A DNA stretch of 32,500 bases from Glandiceps talaboti (lineage: Eukaryota > Hemichordata > Enteropneusta > Spengelidae): the NCBI RefSeq assembly GCF_964340395.1, contig NC_135565.1, positions 19,212,209 to 19,244,708 of the forward strand, given 5' to 3'. The number at the start of each line of letters is the position of its first letter. Position 1 is the first letter of the stretch. Below the pieces are notes generated by a model. That model saw only the letters and a list, made by a program, of their open reading frames with translations, ran no database searches and was not told where the DNA came from. Shown here one piece after another: positions 14,601 through 23,135 of the stretch. The position numbers and the translations under genes are program-made.

Positions 14601-15330
14601 AAACAGTAACTGACAACGGTATTTTTTTAAATATACCTAATAACGTCATTATTTTGTATTATGATCATCATAGAGTAGAATATTACCATTCTGGAATAGA
14701 ATATTAGCTCAAAAGTGACTGTGCAGTAACCATGTTAGGTCATGGGGAACCGGGTGGAGAACTCACTCAGGTACTGGCTGTATATCGCCGACATACCCTA
14801 CATATCATTGCATATCAAACATATCTCACTAACATATCCATGCAAATACAGTACACATCGCACATATTTTTCAATAGCAGTATATCGAGAAATGGTCTTT
14901 GGCCTTGTTTCAAATGATCGTTAACACATGGTGTAAAATAACTTAAAGTGTATACAGTTTGATAAATATTCATAAACGTCATTTGTCGCTTACTTTTCAG
15001 TGCATACAACTGAGCCTTTGTGACGTCACTAACGTACTGTACGACATCGTCCATGCATTGTTTGCTGACGTTGTATGCGGAAGGACTCAGCGGTAACATC
15101 GTCGTGTTAACCCTCTCCGTTGTTTTACCGGCGTCTTTAAGCGCTGACATATGTACGACATTTTGAAGTGTATCATCACTTTGCACGGCGAGGAATCGCG
15201 TTATTTCATCGGGCACTGCCACTTTTTTCACGATCATATCATTCGGTAGTAGATTAATTTGACCTTTCGTATAGTCTAAGGTCACCAGCAGAGAAATGGC
15301 GAAGCACAGTCGAACGACTCCCGTCTTCAT
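379..15330 (-). CDS. NRF-6-like (nose resistant to fluoxetine) multi-pass acyltransferase, complete, 15 coding exons
   Basis: Exons: 14994-15330, 12303-12457, 11803-11881, 11262-11352, 10488-10678, 9124-9291, 8695-8791, 6885-6974, 6138-6315, 5368-5447, 3492-3599, 2598-2736, 1875-2061, 1199-1341, 379-513. All introns are GT-AG, phases agree throughout, and the total is 725 codons plus a TAG stop. The start is the first ATG and is followed by a hydrophobic signal peptide (residues 1-23, ending TKG). Residues ~84-190 form the cysteine-containing NRF domain ([31 protein letters not shown]), with likely N-glycosylation at NTT 75, NVS 87 and NVT. After a membrane segment (~222-243) and a polar loop comes the acyltransferase-3 domain: [15 protein letters not shown] (R320 and H331 at the conserved positions), [29 protein letters not shown] (541-546), [11 protein letters not shown] and a terminal EAPMMRLEK. 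In this family the domain is thought to move acyl groups across or within membranes; nematode NRF-6 is linked to lipid and drug transport in gut and hypodermis. The substrate here is unknown. The length is normal for the family. The family assignment is strong; individual splice choices for exons 3 and 12 are inferred. Confidence 0.93.
1400..1625. repeat. degenerate AT-rich repeats in the last intron
   Basis: Loosely repeated phrases resembling 'ttattgcactgga' and 'gtggatgatattgcac' recur at roughly 40-70 bp intervals in the intron between exons 13 and 14. The period is irregular, so this looks like an old, decayed tandem repeat. Confidence 0.3.
2119..2393. repeat. imperfect trinucleotide tract (TGG)n then (CAT/CAC)n
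   Basis: About 14 TGG units are followed by a mixed run of CAC, CAT and CCG triplets. The two halves are partly reverse complementary, so the tract can fold as a long imperfect hairpin. It lies in the intron between exons 12 and 13. The poly-V/T/M and poly-W/S/P open frames across it are repeat artefacts. Confidence 0.9.
2908..3122. repeat. compound microsatellites (GT)n, (AC)n, (CAAA)n, (CAGA)n
   Basis: A (GT) run at about 2908-2930 is separated by ~90 bp from an (AC)n-(CAAA)n-(CAGA)n-(CAAA)n run at 3019-3120. The (GT) and (AC) runs are inverted relative to each other. Both lie in the intron between exons 11 and 12. Confidence 0.9.
3661..4800. repeat. 20-bp minisatellite, about 57 copies
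   Basis: The unit is ccaatatagtgtgctacatg, with variants at positions 1-2 (cc/ct/tc), 7-8 and 11-13. The register is exact until an extra 6 bp near 4365. A block of five to six units with the same diagnostic variants (ctaatataga, ccaatacagt, caaatttagt) occurs at about 3801 and again 120 bp later at 3921, so blocks of units have been copied together. The array begins 61 bp upstream (in transcription) of the acceptor of exon 11. Confidence 0.97.
6672..6735. repeat. microsatellites (TA)n and (AAT)n
   Basis: About ten TA units are followed by about thirteen AAT units. They lie in the intron between exons 8 and 9 of the NRF-like gene. Confidence 0.9.
7373..8000. repeat. 114-bp tandem core, six copies
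   Basis: Each copy starts with 'tttggctgttgctatggg' followed by 'cgtggtc' (with one or two changes). Spacing is 115, 114, 114, 114 and 114 bp. Copies 2/4 and 3/5 are more alike than neighbours, which suggests a 228-bp two-unit amplification. Confidence 0.92.
8040..8528. repeat. 147-bp tandem core, about 3.5 copies
   Basis: The phrase 'accaaaaat' followed by 'acattttt' and 'atttgcatatcact' returns at exactly 147 bp twice. The preceding part of the unit ('aatctgcycagtagtttt') is also repeated. The last copy is truncated and runs into the (AC)n tract. Confidence 0.88.
8962..9056. repeat. microsatellite (AC)n(ATAC)n
   Basis: An (AC)n run turns into about fourteen ATAC units. It is in the intron between exons 6 and 7. 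The YVCM-type open frames over it are artefacts. Confidence 0.93.
9329..9599 (-). mobile_element. SINE-like retroposon with A-rich tail and imperfect target duplication
   Basis: The inner ~240 bp is GC-richer than its surroundings. On the minus strand it ends in an A-rich tail (plus-strand T-rich tract at about 9342-9366). It is bracketed by two direct 15-mers that agree at 13 of 15 positions (9329-9343 and 9585-9599). These are the marks of an L1-type insertion. I do not recognise a clear A box or B box, so the source RNA is unknown. It begins about 40 bp from exon 6 on its acceptor side. Confidence 0.6.
9965..10321. repeat. compound tetranucleotide microsatellite
   Basis: Blocks of (GACT)n, (GAAT)n, (GATA)n, (GTAG)n and again (GATA)n follow each other for over 350 bp, each differing by one base from the next. 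This suggests stepwise mutation and spread of variants. It lies between exons 5 and 6. Confidence 0.96.
11500..11692. repeat. compound microsatellite (GTAT)n(GTCT)n(GTAT)n(AT)n
   Basis: A (GTCT) block is embedded in the middle of a (GTAT) tract, and the tract ends in (AT)n. It lies between exons 3 and 4. Confidence 0.96.
12150..12290. repeat. C-rich / G-rich tract (CCACCACC...CCCC) next to the exon 2 donor
   Basis: On the minus (sense) strand this is a run of GG, GGG and GGGG groups starting about 10 bp past the exon 2 donor at 12302. It contains a partial 30-35 bp tandem repeat. G-quadruplex formation in the pre-mRNA or non-template strand is possible. Confidence 0.85.
12640..12690. repeat. 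14-bp tandem repeat, about four copies
   Basis: The unit 'atagtgacacacat' (with acgcat and acacac variants) repeats in the first intron of the NRF-like gene. Confidence 0.8.
12780..13160 (+). repeat. dispersed repeat, copy 1 (inverse of 17000-17480)
   Basis: Shared blocks with the reverse complement of 17000-17480 include 'gctgacaaccatgt', 'gaaataaccaa', 'ctttcaac...ggtggcag.ggtggga', 'attctgggact' and 'ttgagggagggtcac'. The blocks are collinear over about 350 bp with many substitutions. It has no coding content; the small open frame on the minus strand at 13106-13309 is not protein-like. Confidence 0.75.
13170..14340. other. intron 1 sequence without recognisable features
   Basis: This part of the first intron shows no exon, repeat array or transposon end that I can support. 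A short self-complementary C/G patch is present at 13384-13402. Confidence 0.5.
14359..14720. mobile_element. foldback MITE with ~125-bp inverted arms
   Basis: The left arm (about 14362-14478) and right arm (about 14592-14717) are reverse complements with roughly 85-90% identity by eye. The right arm has a small insertion near 14625. The arms run from the tip 'cacagtcacttgtgagctaa' to 'tgtttcggataag' around a ~110-bp centre. It has no ORF. It lies in intron 1 of the NRF-like gene. The tip sequence is the same as the unit of the tandem array at 25812-26112. Confidence 0.85.
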
Positions 15331-15628
15331 TTTGTCGTCTGGGTGTGTGTTTATGCTATCACTAAGATATTCAGTTCTGATACGATACGAGAACTTGACA
15401 GTCTGCTCATGTGCACTGGATGGGCATGCAGGGCAAATACACCATGATTGACACCGTTACAGTGATCCACACTGTACTGGTACACTTTAGCTATGTACTT
15501 TTATTAGTTGACCTACGTTAGTCACGTGATCCCTGAATGTTAGGCGTTTCTCAAAAGCTTTGTGGGGAGGGCTCGGGAACTGAGAAGGACTAGGATGTAT
15601 TGCTACGAGGTCGATACTTGGCCTTACA

Positions 15629-15878
15629 CACAGGGGCGTGTAATATTTCATAGATTGTTGTTTTCCAGGTCTACAGACTAAATATAACAACCCTTTGACT
15701 ATATATTCCTACCTGTAAGGGGAAGAGATTTAATAATATTAATATTAAGATTAATATTTCTTCGTAGTACAGAGATTGATACATTTGTAGCAGCAAGATT
15801 CGTACGATATTTTCCTAAGAAAACGGCATTCTAAGCCATAAGAAAACAACAATCTATGAAATATTACACGCCCCTGTG
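15629..15878. mobile_element. 250-bp hAT-like MITE with perfect 8-bp target duplication
   Basis: The terminal inverted repeats begin CACAGGGGCGTGTAATATTT and match perfectly for about 37 bp (15629-15665 and 15842-15878). The flanking octamers GCCTTACA at 15621-15628 and 15879-15886 are identical, as expected for hAT-superfamily insertion. The interior is AT-rich with no transposase. It lies about 300 bp upstream of the NRF-like start codon, in the likely promoter or 5' UTR region. Confidence 0.92.
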
Positions 15879-16114
15879 GCCTTACACGTCATCGTAGCGT
15901 ATACGTAGTACATTTATTTGAACACTTAATAATTCGCAGAGGAATTACTAACGGTTACAAAGTAAAGATGAAATAAGTAAAATAATTAAAGCAAAGTGCT
16001 TATACAGAAAATTAATATTAAAGATAAAAAGACAAGATACTCAATTATATAATTAATACAAGACAATGAGTTATATGAGATATAAGAACATGCATTGCTG
16101 TCTCATGTCTGAAC

Positions 16115-16310
<196 letters not shown>

Positions 16311-16542
16311 CGTAAATTATCACATTACAATTATCAGTTTTAACCCATTCGGTAAACTTTCAAAGGTAAGAGCACACGTTTCCATCTTTCAATTACTGGT
16401 TGTCTATTATGAAAAAGATACTAGGCAGGTTAATAAAAAATGTGCCTCATCTTCAACATTATTATTTTTCAATGCCTTCCCTTTGCTGTTCTTAGATTGT
16501 GAATGCCCAATCTGAAACGACACGATAGTTCAGGGTGTATCA

Positions 16543-16987
16543 CCCCAATATGTAATAATCAACCCAATATGTAATACTAACCCAATATGTAATAACACCT
16601 TAACCCAATATGTAATACTAACCCAATATGTAATAACACCTTAACCCAATATGTAATACTAACCCAATATGTAATAACGCCTTAACCCAATATGTAATAC
16701 TAACCCAATATGTAATAACACCTTAACCCAATATGTAATACTAACCCAATATGTAATAACACCTTAACCCAATATGTAATACTAACCCAATATGTAATAC
16801 TAACCCAATATGTAATAACACCTTAACCCAATATGTAATACTAACCCAATATGTAATAACACCTTAACCCAATATGTAATACTAACCCAATATGTAATAA
16901 CACCTTAACCCAATATGTAATACTAACCCAATATGTAATAACACCTTAACCCAATATGTAATACTAACCCAATATGTAATAACACCT
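16543..16987. repeat. 41-bp satellite built from an 18-mer and a 23-mer, about 11 copies
   Basis: Each higher-order unit contains 'taacccaatatgtaatac' followed by 'taacccaatatgtaataa' plus 'cacct'. The two half-units share their first 17 bases and differ in the tail. One half-unit is duplicated near 16790. Units are almost identical, so the array is recent or homogenised. It ends directly at the dispersed repeat that starts near 16988. Confidence 0.96.
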
Positions 16988-17640
16988 CAGGGAGCTAATG
17001 TGACCCTCCCTCAATTTTCTTTCTCTAAAACATGACCCTCGTCTATTAAAACATAACTTAAATGCTGTCAGATATGTAAAAGGACACGAGTCCCAGAATC
17101 AATGGTAAAGACTTCATCCCACCGCTGCCACCAATGTTGAAAGTTTTAAAGGCATTGGTTATTTCCCACTACCGCCATGTGGATGTGTGTGAAGGCATTA
17201 CATAAATACCTGTGTTTGGATTTCATTTCCAGCTGAAGGCCACAATCCAGCTGCCAATGATTAGACTGACACACTCCTGACATCGTTGCGGAGCGAGGTA
17301 AACATCTCCACAACATTATTCCTAGTATCTTACCCAACTGCTTCCGTTTTACACCTGTGAGACCTACTCCTCTCTTCACACCACAACTGACTATTAATTC
17401 ATTACATGGTTGTCAGCAGCAATTTATATAGACTGATGGTACCTAACCCTAAACCTAATCCTATCCCTAACCCTAACCCAAATGACAACAATGGGATCTG
17501 GAACCAGTGGCAGCGATGGGATGACGAAAAACCCCAATGTTAGGCAATACAATGAGTCAAAGTAAATGAGACCCTCCCCTATCAGATTTTCTAAAGTATG
17601 ACCCTCCGATCCCCCAAAGGCCGATTTGTAAAAGTGACCC
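16988..17640 (-). repeat. dispersed repeat, copy 2, with telomere-like tract
   Basis: This is the inverse counterpart of 12780-13160. It also contains a degenerate CCCTAA tract at 17445-17480 ('ctaaccctaa', 'ccctaaccctaaccc'), while copy 1 keeps only 'gggttagagttagg' near 12828. A further partial segment with 'gaccctcc' and 'tttctaaa' motifs follows at 17560-17640. The 77-codon minus-strand frame at 17146-17379 lies inside it and is not recognisable as protein. Confidence 0.7.
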
Positions 17641-17649
17641 CCTGTAATT

Positions 17650-18560
17650 TACATTGAAGGCTCCCTTACGTAAGTCACTGTTATCTAACGTGTTTCCAGT
17701 GTGTTCTTGCTGTTTAAATTACGACCATTTGTGTAAATCACTGTTTCGATAATTTTCTGTATTTATTGTATTTATATTTGAAGTAGAAAACTCAGTATTT
17801 CATATTTGAATAAACAGTGACCATCAGACATCTTTGAAAGGTTTTCAATTGCACCGAACATTTCGCTTGTTGTGTTAGGAAGCCTTCAGTATTCACAGGG
17901 GGAGGGACGGATGAAGTTCGGTTACCGCTGTCTGTGTTGAGTTATTGCAAGTTATGGTTAAGTGTATGTGCTTCTGTCGGTACAATACTGCGAGGGCCTT
18001 TACAGCAAAAACTACGCCGAATATGTGAACTCAGAATGTGTCTCTTTATAATCCATAAACAATGTCCATTAGGCCTAAAAAAGTTATGTGGTTCCGATTA
18101 CGCCCAATTTTAGAATAGATAGGATAGGTAGATTTATTTTTTTGCAAAATATTTTTTTTTCATATGTAAGTGTCTAATTCAGGTACTTATGTTTTCCGTT
18201 GTTTTCCATATGGTCTCTGTGTTCGTGGTTTCTTCTCATCAGATGTAATGCCTCCTCGATCAGGATAAAAATGTAAACATGTACCACGAAGGTCAATTCA
18301 GTCAAAATAACGAAGGTAAAATAGCAATGAACGATTAGCCGACATCGGATTTTAATCAGACTGGGATGTGGAGATATGCTGGCCGATTATATTTTTATGT
18401 GGCTCTAAGCTTCTTATTGTCCATAATATAGAAGTTTGTAAAAGCGTTCTAACCAATCGAATCGAGTAGTTATTACGGTTTAAAATTATAAGAGCAAGTA
18501 TCAACATTTATTGACCTGTATGTCATCCTACCTTTGATCAAAGAGTTGTAAACATTTATA
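17650..18560. other. intergenic, no feature recognised
   Basis: AT-rich sequence with a T-rich stretch near 18125-18165. No gene, repeat array or inverted repeat stands out. Confidence 0.5.
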
Positions 18561-18734
18561 ATAGTTACTCGAGTCTGTACATGTGATGATACAATATGAC
18601 GTAGTAATTTATGTTAATCATTTCACTCCCAATTAGTTGGCCAGGATTCACTCCAAACAAATGGACAGAAACAGAGCTAGCTAAAGGCAGATACCATGGC
18701 GAGACAGTCATAAAACACAGAGAACGACAGTGAC

Positions 18735-18935
<201 letters not shown>

Positions 18936-19273
18936 TCAGAGCGACAGCTGGCCAGGAACTGAGACAGACATACATAAATATAATGAAAGAGAGGGGGGCA
19001 GAGAGCGAGAGACAGAAACTCACCAATGTCGACTGAATTCCTTGGAATATGATCTTTTTGTCACAAAAACCAATATATATTTGTTTCCTTTCGTTTTACA
19101 TTACATTTCATTTTACATTACATTTCAAGTTTGCGGCAGCGACATGAGTTGCTCGATTTGAACACTAAATTAAACCGAAGAAATGTCAAGAAAAAACAAT
19201 CTTACTAACATATGAAATGAAAACAAATAAAATAAAACATTTTAGCATTGAAATTGTATATTTGTTGGAGGAA

Positions 19274-19279
19274 TTTATT
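19274..19279 (-). promoter_or_regulatory. candidate polyadenylation signal of the SLC35G-like gene
   Basis: AATAAA on the minus strand lies about 75 nt past the TGA stop, a normal distance. Confidence 0.5.
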
Positions 19280-19351
19280 ACAATAAATCTACTTTTTAAA
19301 CAATTCCTTGGGGAGTAGTGCTTGACAATGTCTGCAATATGCAATTTACAA

Positions 19352-20418
19352 TCATTCGATGCATTCGCCTTCTTCGTTTCCTTTACCGTTGTATGCCTCC
19401 CAAACAACCATTGTCACAGAAGTTAACAGAATAAGTCCAGCTCCAAAGAAAGACAGTACTACCGGGATTGCGATGAAATACTGTTATGTCTGCGATGAAA
19501 GAGATGACCATCTGGCTATTAAAGAGAACTGCAACCTTTCCGGCCATTTCCATACTGAGTGCTTTGTACAATGCACCTAACGCTAGTGTATAGAAAGCCA
19601 CCATACCAATTATAAATCCTATGTTAAATGTGCTGTCCCTAAAAGATGTTAAAATCGATGTTTCGGACGTTAACAGGGTGATTGGTAGAGAGACAACAGT
19701 GCCAGTGATACCGCTGGAGAGAAGAAGTACTAAAACTGACATGTCGGCTCGAACTTTCCTCGTCCACAAAGCTCCAATACACATAAGCACAACTGCGAAG
19801 AGAGCAAGAGCACATCCTAGAAGGAAACTTGCTTGGATCGATGTCGAGTCGGGGCTGTGATACCAATAAAATCCCAGCCGCGTTTGCAACGATGAAGAGA
19901 ATATCTGCAACACTAATTTTTTCTCTGAGGAAAACCCATGCTAACACATATGAGAACACGGTATTTGCTCCTGATACGAATGCCGTGGTATTGCCAAGGC
20001 CAATTAAATTGTAGGCGTAATAAGAGGCCAGGTCTTCGATATTTTCTACAGAGCTTCGGATAATGTAGAATACCATCACATTTCTGTTCGCATTGAGGGG
20101 GTTTATTCGGTAGTAGCAAAGGATAGGAGTTATTATGAACACCATGGATATTGATCTCACTGTGAGTTGTTGGACAGGAGAAATTCTTCCGTGTGTATTG
20201 CCAAGTAACTCAAAGATGTCCGACACACCAAGGGAACATCCACCGAGGAGTGCCAGTATGACACCGACGACAGCTTTCAGGCACCCGAAGTTTTCATTTC
20301 CTTCCCCATTTTCAGAGGTCCTTTGGTTACAGTTTTGAGCCCCGTCGCTAAATAACGACTTTGATTCCGTTTCGTTGGCCCCGTAACAAATCCATCGACA
20401 ACAATCTCGACCAATCAT
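19352..20418 (-). pseudogene. SLC35G-like drug/metabolite transporter, single exon, two apparent +1 frameshifts
   Basis: Translation from ATG 20418 gives a polar N-terminus of ~45 residues, then membrane segments of an EamA/DMT transporter: LALLGGCSLGVSDI, PVQQLTVRSISMVFIITPIL, ASYYAYNLIGLGNTTAF, FSYVLAWVFLREKISVADIL and AAGILLVSQP. Near 19828 the frame must drop one base to continue as FLLGCALALFAVVLM...GMVAFYTLALGALYKALSMEMAGKVA (second EamA repeat). Near 19475 it must drop another base to give the last membrane helix (VVLSFFGAGLILLTSVTMVV) and a TGA at 19352-19354. Corrected length is about 354 residues, close to SLC35G1. SLC35G members are putative solute carriers; the substrate is unknown. 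Lack of introns plus two shifts fits a retrocopy or decaying gene, but base-insertion errors in the assembly are equally possible because the rest is well conserved. A poly(A) signal follows the stop. Confidence 0.8.
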
Positions 20419-20560
20419 ATCTGTGTGGCTAATTCCTAACTTAAACAGCTCGTCAGATCCTTGTACCCTAGAAAGACAGAGACTGTTTCAATTGAATGTC
20501 TACCACAGTATACACGGACAGGGTTTACTTTACTGTTATATTCTTCTTTCTTGTTGCAGT

Positions 20561-20756
20561 CAATCATATTAAAATCTGATGTGGTGAAAGCGGTTAGATG
20601 CCTTTATTTACCTTTATTTCCATCGTTTTGTATCGTTTGTTTTGTTGTGGGTGATCGCCGCCTTCACCAGAACAAAACAAACGATACAAAACGATGGAAA
20701 TAGAGGTAAATAAAGGCATCTAGCCGCTTTCACCACATCAGATTTTAATATGATTG
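20561..20756. mobile_element. near-perfect inverted repeat (86-bp arms, 24-bp loop)
   Basis: Left arm 20561-20646 and right arm 20671-20756 are reverse complements with only about three differences. The arms run from 'caatcatattaaaatctgat' to 'gtatcgtttgttttgtt'; the loop is GC-rich. It starts 143 bp upstream of the ATG of the SLC35G-like gene. It may be a foldback MITE; no clear target duplication was found. A transcript through it would make a long hairpin RNA. Confidence 0.9.
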
Positions 20757-20946
20757 TATTGCAGTATCAAATTTTTTTTTCTAACTATAAGGTAACGTTC
20801 ATTTGAATGAGTACTTTGTTACGTCGTTGTTAAAATGCCAGTTTATTTTATAGACATGGAAACTTACAGAAAGGTAAATGACGTTTTCAAACATAAGCTG
20901 AAAACAGATATCAAGGTAAAATCAAAATTTCTTTCAACCTATCATG

Positions 20947-21418
20947 GTACAACAATGTTCGACCAACTGTATCACTTAGCCTTTCTCTAGCTGTGCTACA
21001 ACTACCTACTGCTAGCAGCAAGTTTCTACAGTGTAATCATTCACTCTCTGATGTTTAATTAGTGTACATTTCACCAGTGGAGTTTTAAGTAGAGTCTTCA
21101 GGATAGCGACACTGTGGGATATCTAATCTGGTATAATAAACAAAGTGGCAATGTTGTATTGTGTTCTAGTTGCTAATTTAACATCAAATGTTGGAGTTGT
21201 TTGTTTACCATCTGAGTGGAGTGAGTTAGTGTATGTGTGTCATATTATCTGTGTAGTGACTAACCAGCTTTGGTCTAATCAACAATTTATTTACAATTAA
21301 ACCATCAGGGAATGAAAGATTATGCTGTGATCAGTAGAGAAACTTGCTGCTAGTAGGTAGTTTCGGCACAGCTTGAGACAAGCTAAGAGATACAGTTGGT
21401 CGAACATCATTGTAGTTG
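20947..21418. mobile_element. foldback element with ~115-bp inverted arms
   Basis: Left arm about 20949-21059 and right arm about 21299-21416 are reverse complements with roughly 80% identity. Shared phrases include 'gttcgaccaactgtatc', 'actacctact', 'gctagcagcaagtttct' and 'ccctgatg/ctctgatg'. The centre of about 240 bp is non-coding. It is unrelated in sequence to the other two foldback elements and older, judging by divergence. Confidence 0.78.
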
Positions 21419-21429
21419 CCACCTCGTTG

Positions 21430-22560
21430 TATCATTCTACATGCTGCTAATAGAATTACCTAAACCCCCTCCCAGCAAAGAAAAAATTTCAACAGACAAT
21501 CAAGCAAACGTTATATCAATAATGCAAGGACACACTGCCTAGTCATCCAATCATCTATATAGTTGTCATTGGTTACAAGAAACAAGAGAGGCATTGGTAT
21601 CAGTAAACTCCTACACAGATGAAATTAGAATGCCCTTTCACCAACTTTCCACTTAAATTGTAAAGTGTAAACTTCAATTGATTATCTTCGTAATTAATTA
21701 ATTCGTAAATGTAAAAATTAAAATAACCCTATTTTTCCGTAAATTATATTGCCCCCCCCCCCTTGCCCACCCTCACTGAACGGAGTAAAAACAACGGCCT
21801 GTCAGTGTGTGATGGATTACTACTGACATGCGCTGTTCTCTTCCCAAGTAGGAGATTTAGCCAGATTTCCGATAGAATTTGTCCATTAGACTATACGTTG
21901 AAAAGAGATCATAGAGAATGATTACATGTATAGTAACTAGACTATGTGACGTACACCTAACAACAACTGTAATACATTCATCGGTATTAGTTTTGTGATA
22001 TCCTTTTAACTTGACAGTCTAAACCGTCTCTATAATACCACGATTCACATTGTTTTATAGTCTGCAAGATACAGACATTCGTGTCACTCTTCAGCCAGCA
22101 GTCATCGTCTGTACTTGCCGGCTAGATCAAACAATTTAGCCTTGAACTTGTGATTAGAAGTCCAAACAGAAGTCATTATGTAGTTTAAGATTAAAAATCA
22201 AAAAGACGGAATAAACGGTGACGTTAAGAAGGATTGTTGTTATGGTGATACTTGTTATATTTGTTTGTACTTCAGGTTGATAAAATACTAGAACATAAAC
22301 AATATCTGCAACTCAGTCCGGTTGCTTATACGGGATATTAGGTTAATTAGTATAGTCGTGGTTAAGAAGCCCGATAGGGTTAAACGACATGACGTACCTA
22401 GCAGTCCAAGCGTTTTATCAATTAGTATAATATCATTTTACAGGGAGAGGTTCCCAAATCACGTGACAAGTCTATGTATGTCTCCACCAAGGAATCAACA
22501 CAGCTGATTTCTCTAACTCAGTTAACCGATGTCGTTAACCTTTACGTTATTTGTAGCTTC
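21430..22560. other. intergenic, no gene recognised
   Basis: The only low-complexity feature is a run of about 11 C at 21752-21762. No ORF of note and no tandem array was seen. Confidence 0.5.
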
Positions 22561-22570
22561 GTTGCTAACA

Positions 22571-22576
22571 TTTATT
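22571..22576 (-). promoter_or_regulatory. candidate polyadenylation signal of the SLC16-like gene
   Basis: AATAAA on the minus strand lies about 63 nt past the TGA stop at 22639-22641, where it would be expected. Confidence 0.6.
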
Positions 22577-22638
22577 TATGAATGATCCACTTCCCTTGCA
22601 TTCCCAGTGGTTTCTTGATCTCATATATTTGGGTAGGG

Positions 22639-22776
22639 TCACGTCTTACCACGGTTCGTCTCTGAGTAGCGACTATAAATATAATATACCAGCACCATAC
22701 AGCCTGGAAAGAGTATCGCTCCACCGGCCAGTAGAAATGTTGCATTGTAGTTGAGTGTGTCATATATCAATCCTTG

Positions 22777-22867
<91 letters not shown>

Positions 22868-22944
22868 GAGAGAGACAGAGAGACAGAGAGAGACGGAGAG
22901 ACAGAGACAGAGACAGAGACAGAGAGAGACAGAGACAGAGACAA

Positions 22945-23041
<97 letters not shown>

Positions 23042-23084
23042 GGCAGACGGACGGACGGACGGACGGACGGACGGACAGACAGGC

Positions 23085-23135
<51 letters not shown>

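Noticed and set aside
15487-15690. 67-codon minus-strand ORF upstream of the NRF-like gene
   Set aside because: Part of it is the hAT-like MITE terminal repeat; no protein features.
17146-17379. 77-codon minus-strand ORF
   Set aside because: It falls within the dispersed repeat, has no recognisable motif, and the other copy does not keep the frame.
17445-17480. True telomere or chromosome end
   Set aside because: The CCCTAA tract is short, degenerate and internal, and part of a dispersed repeat.
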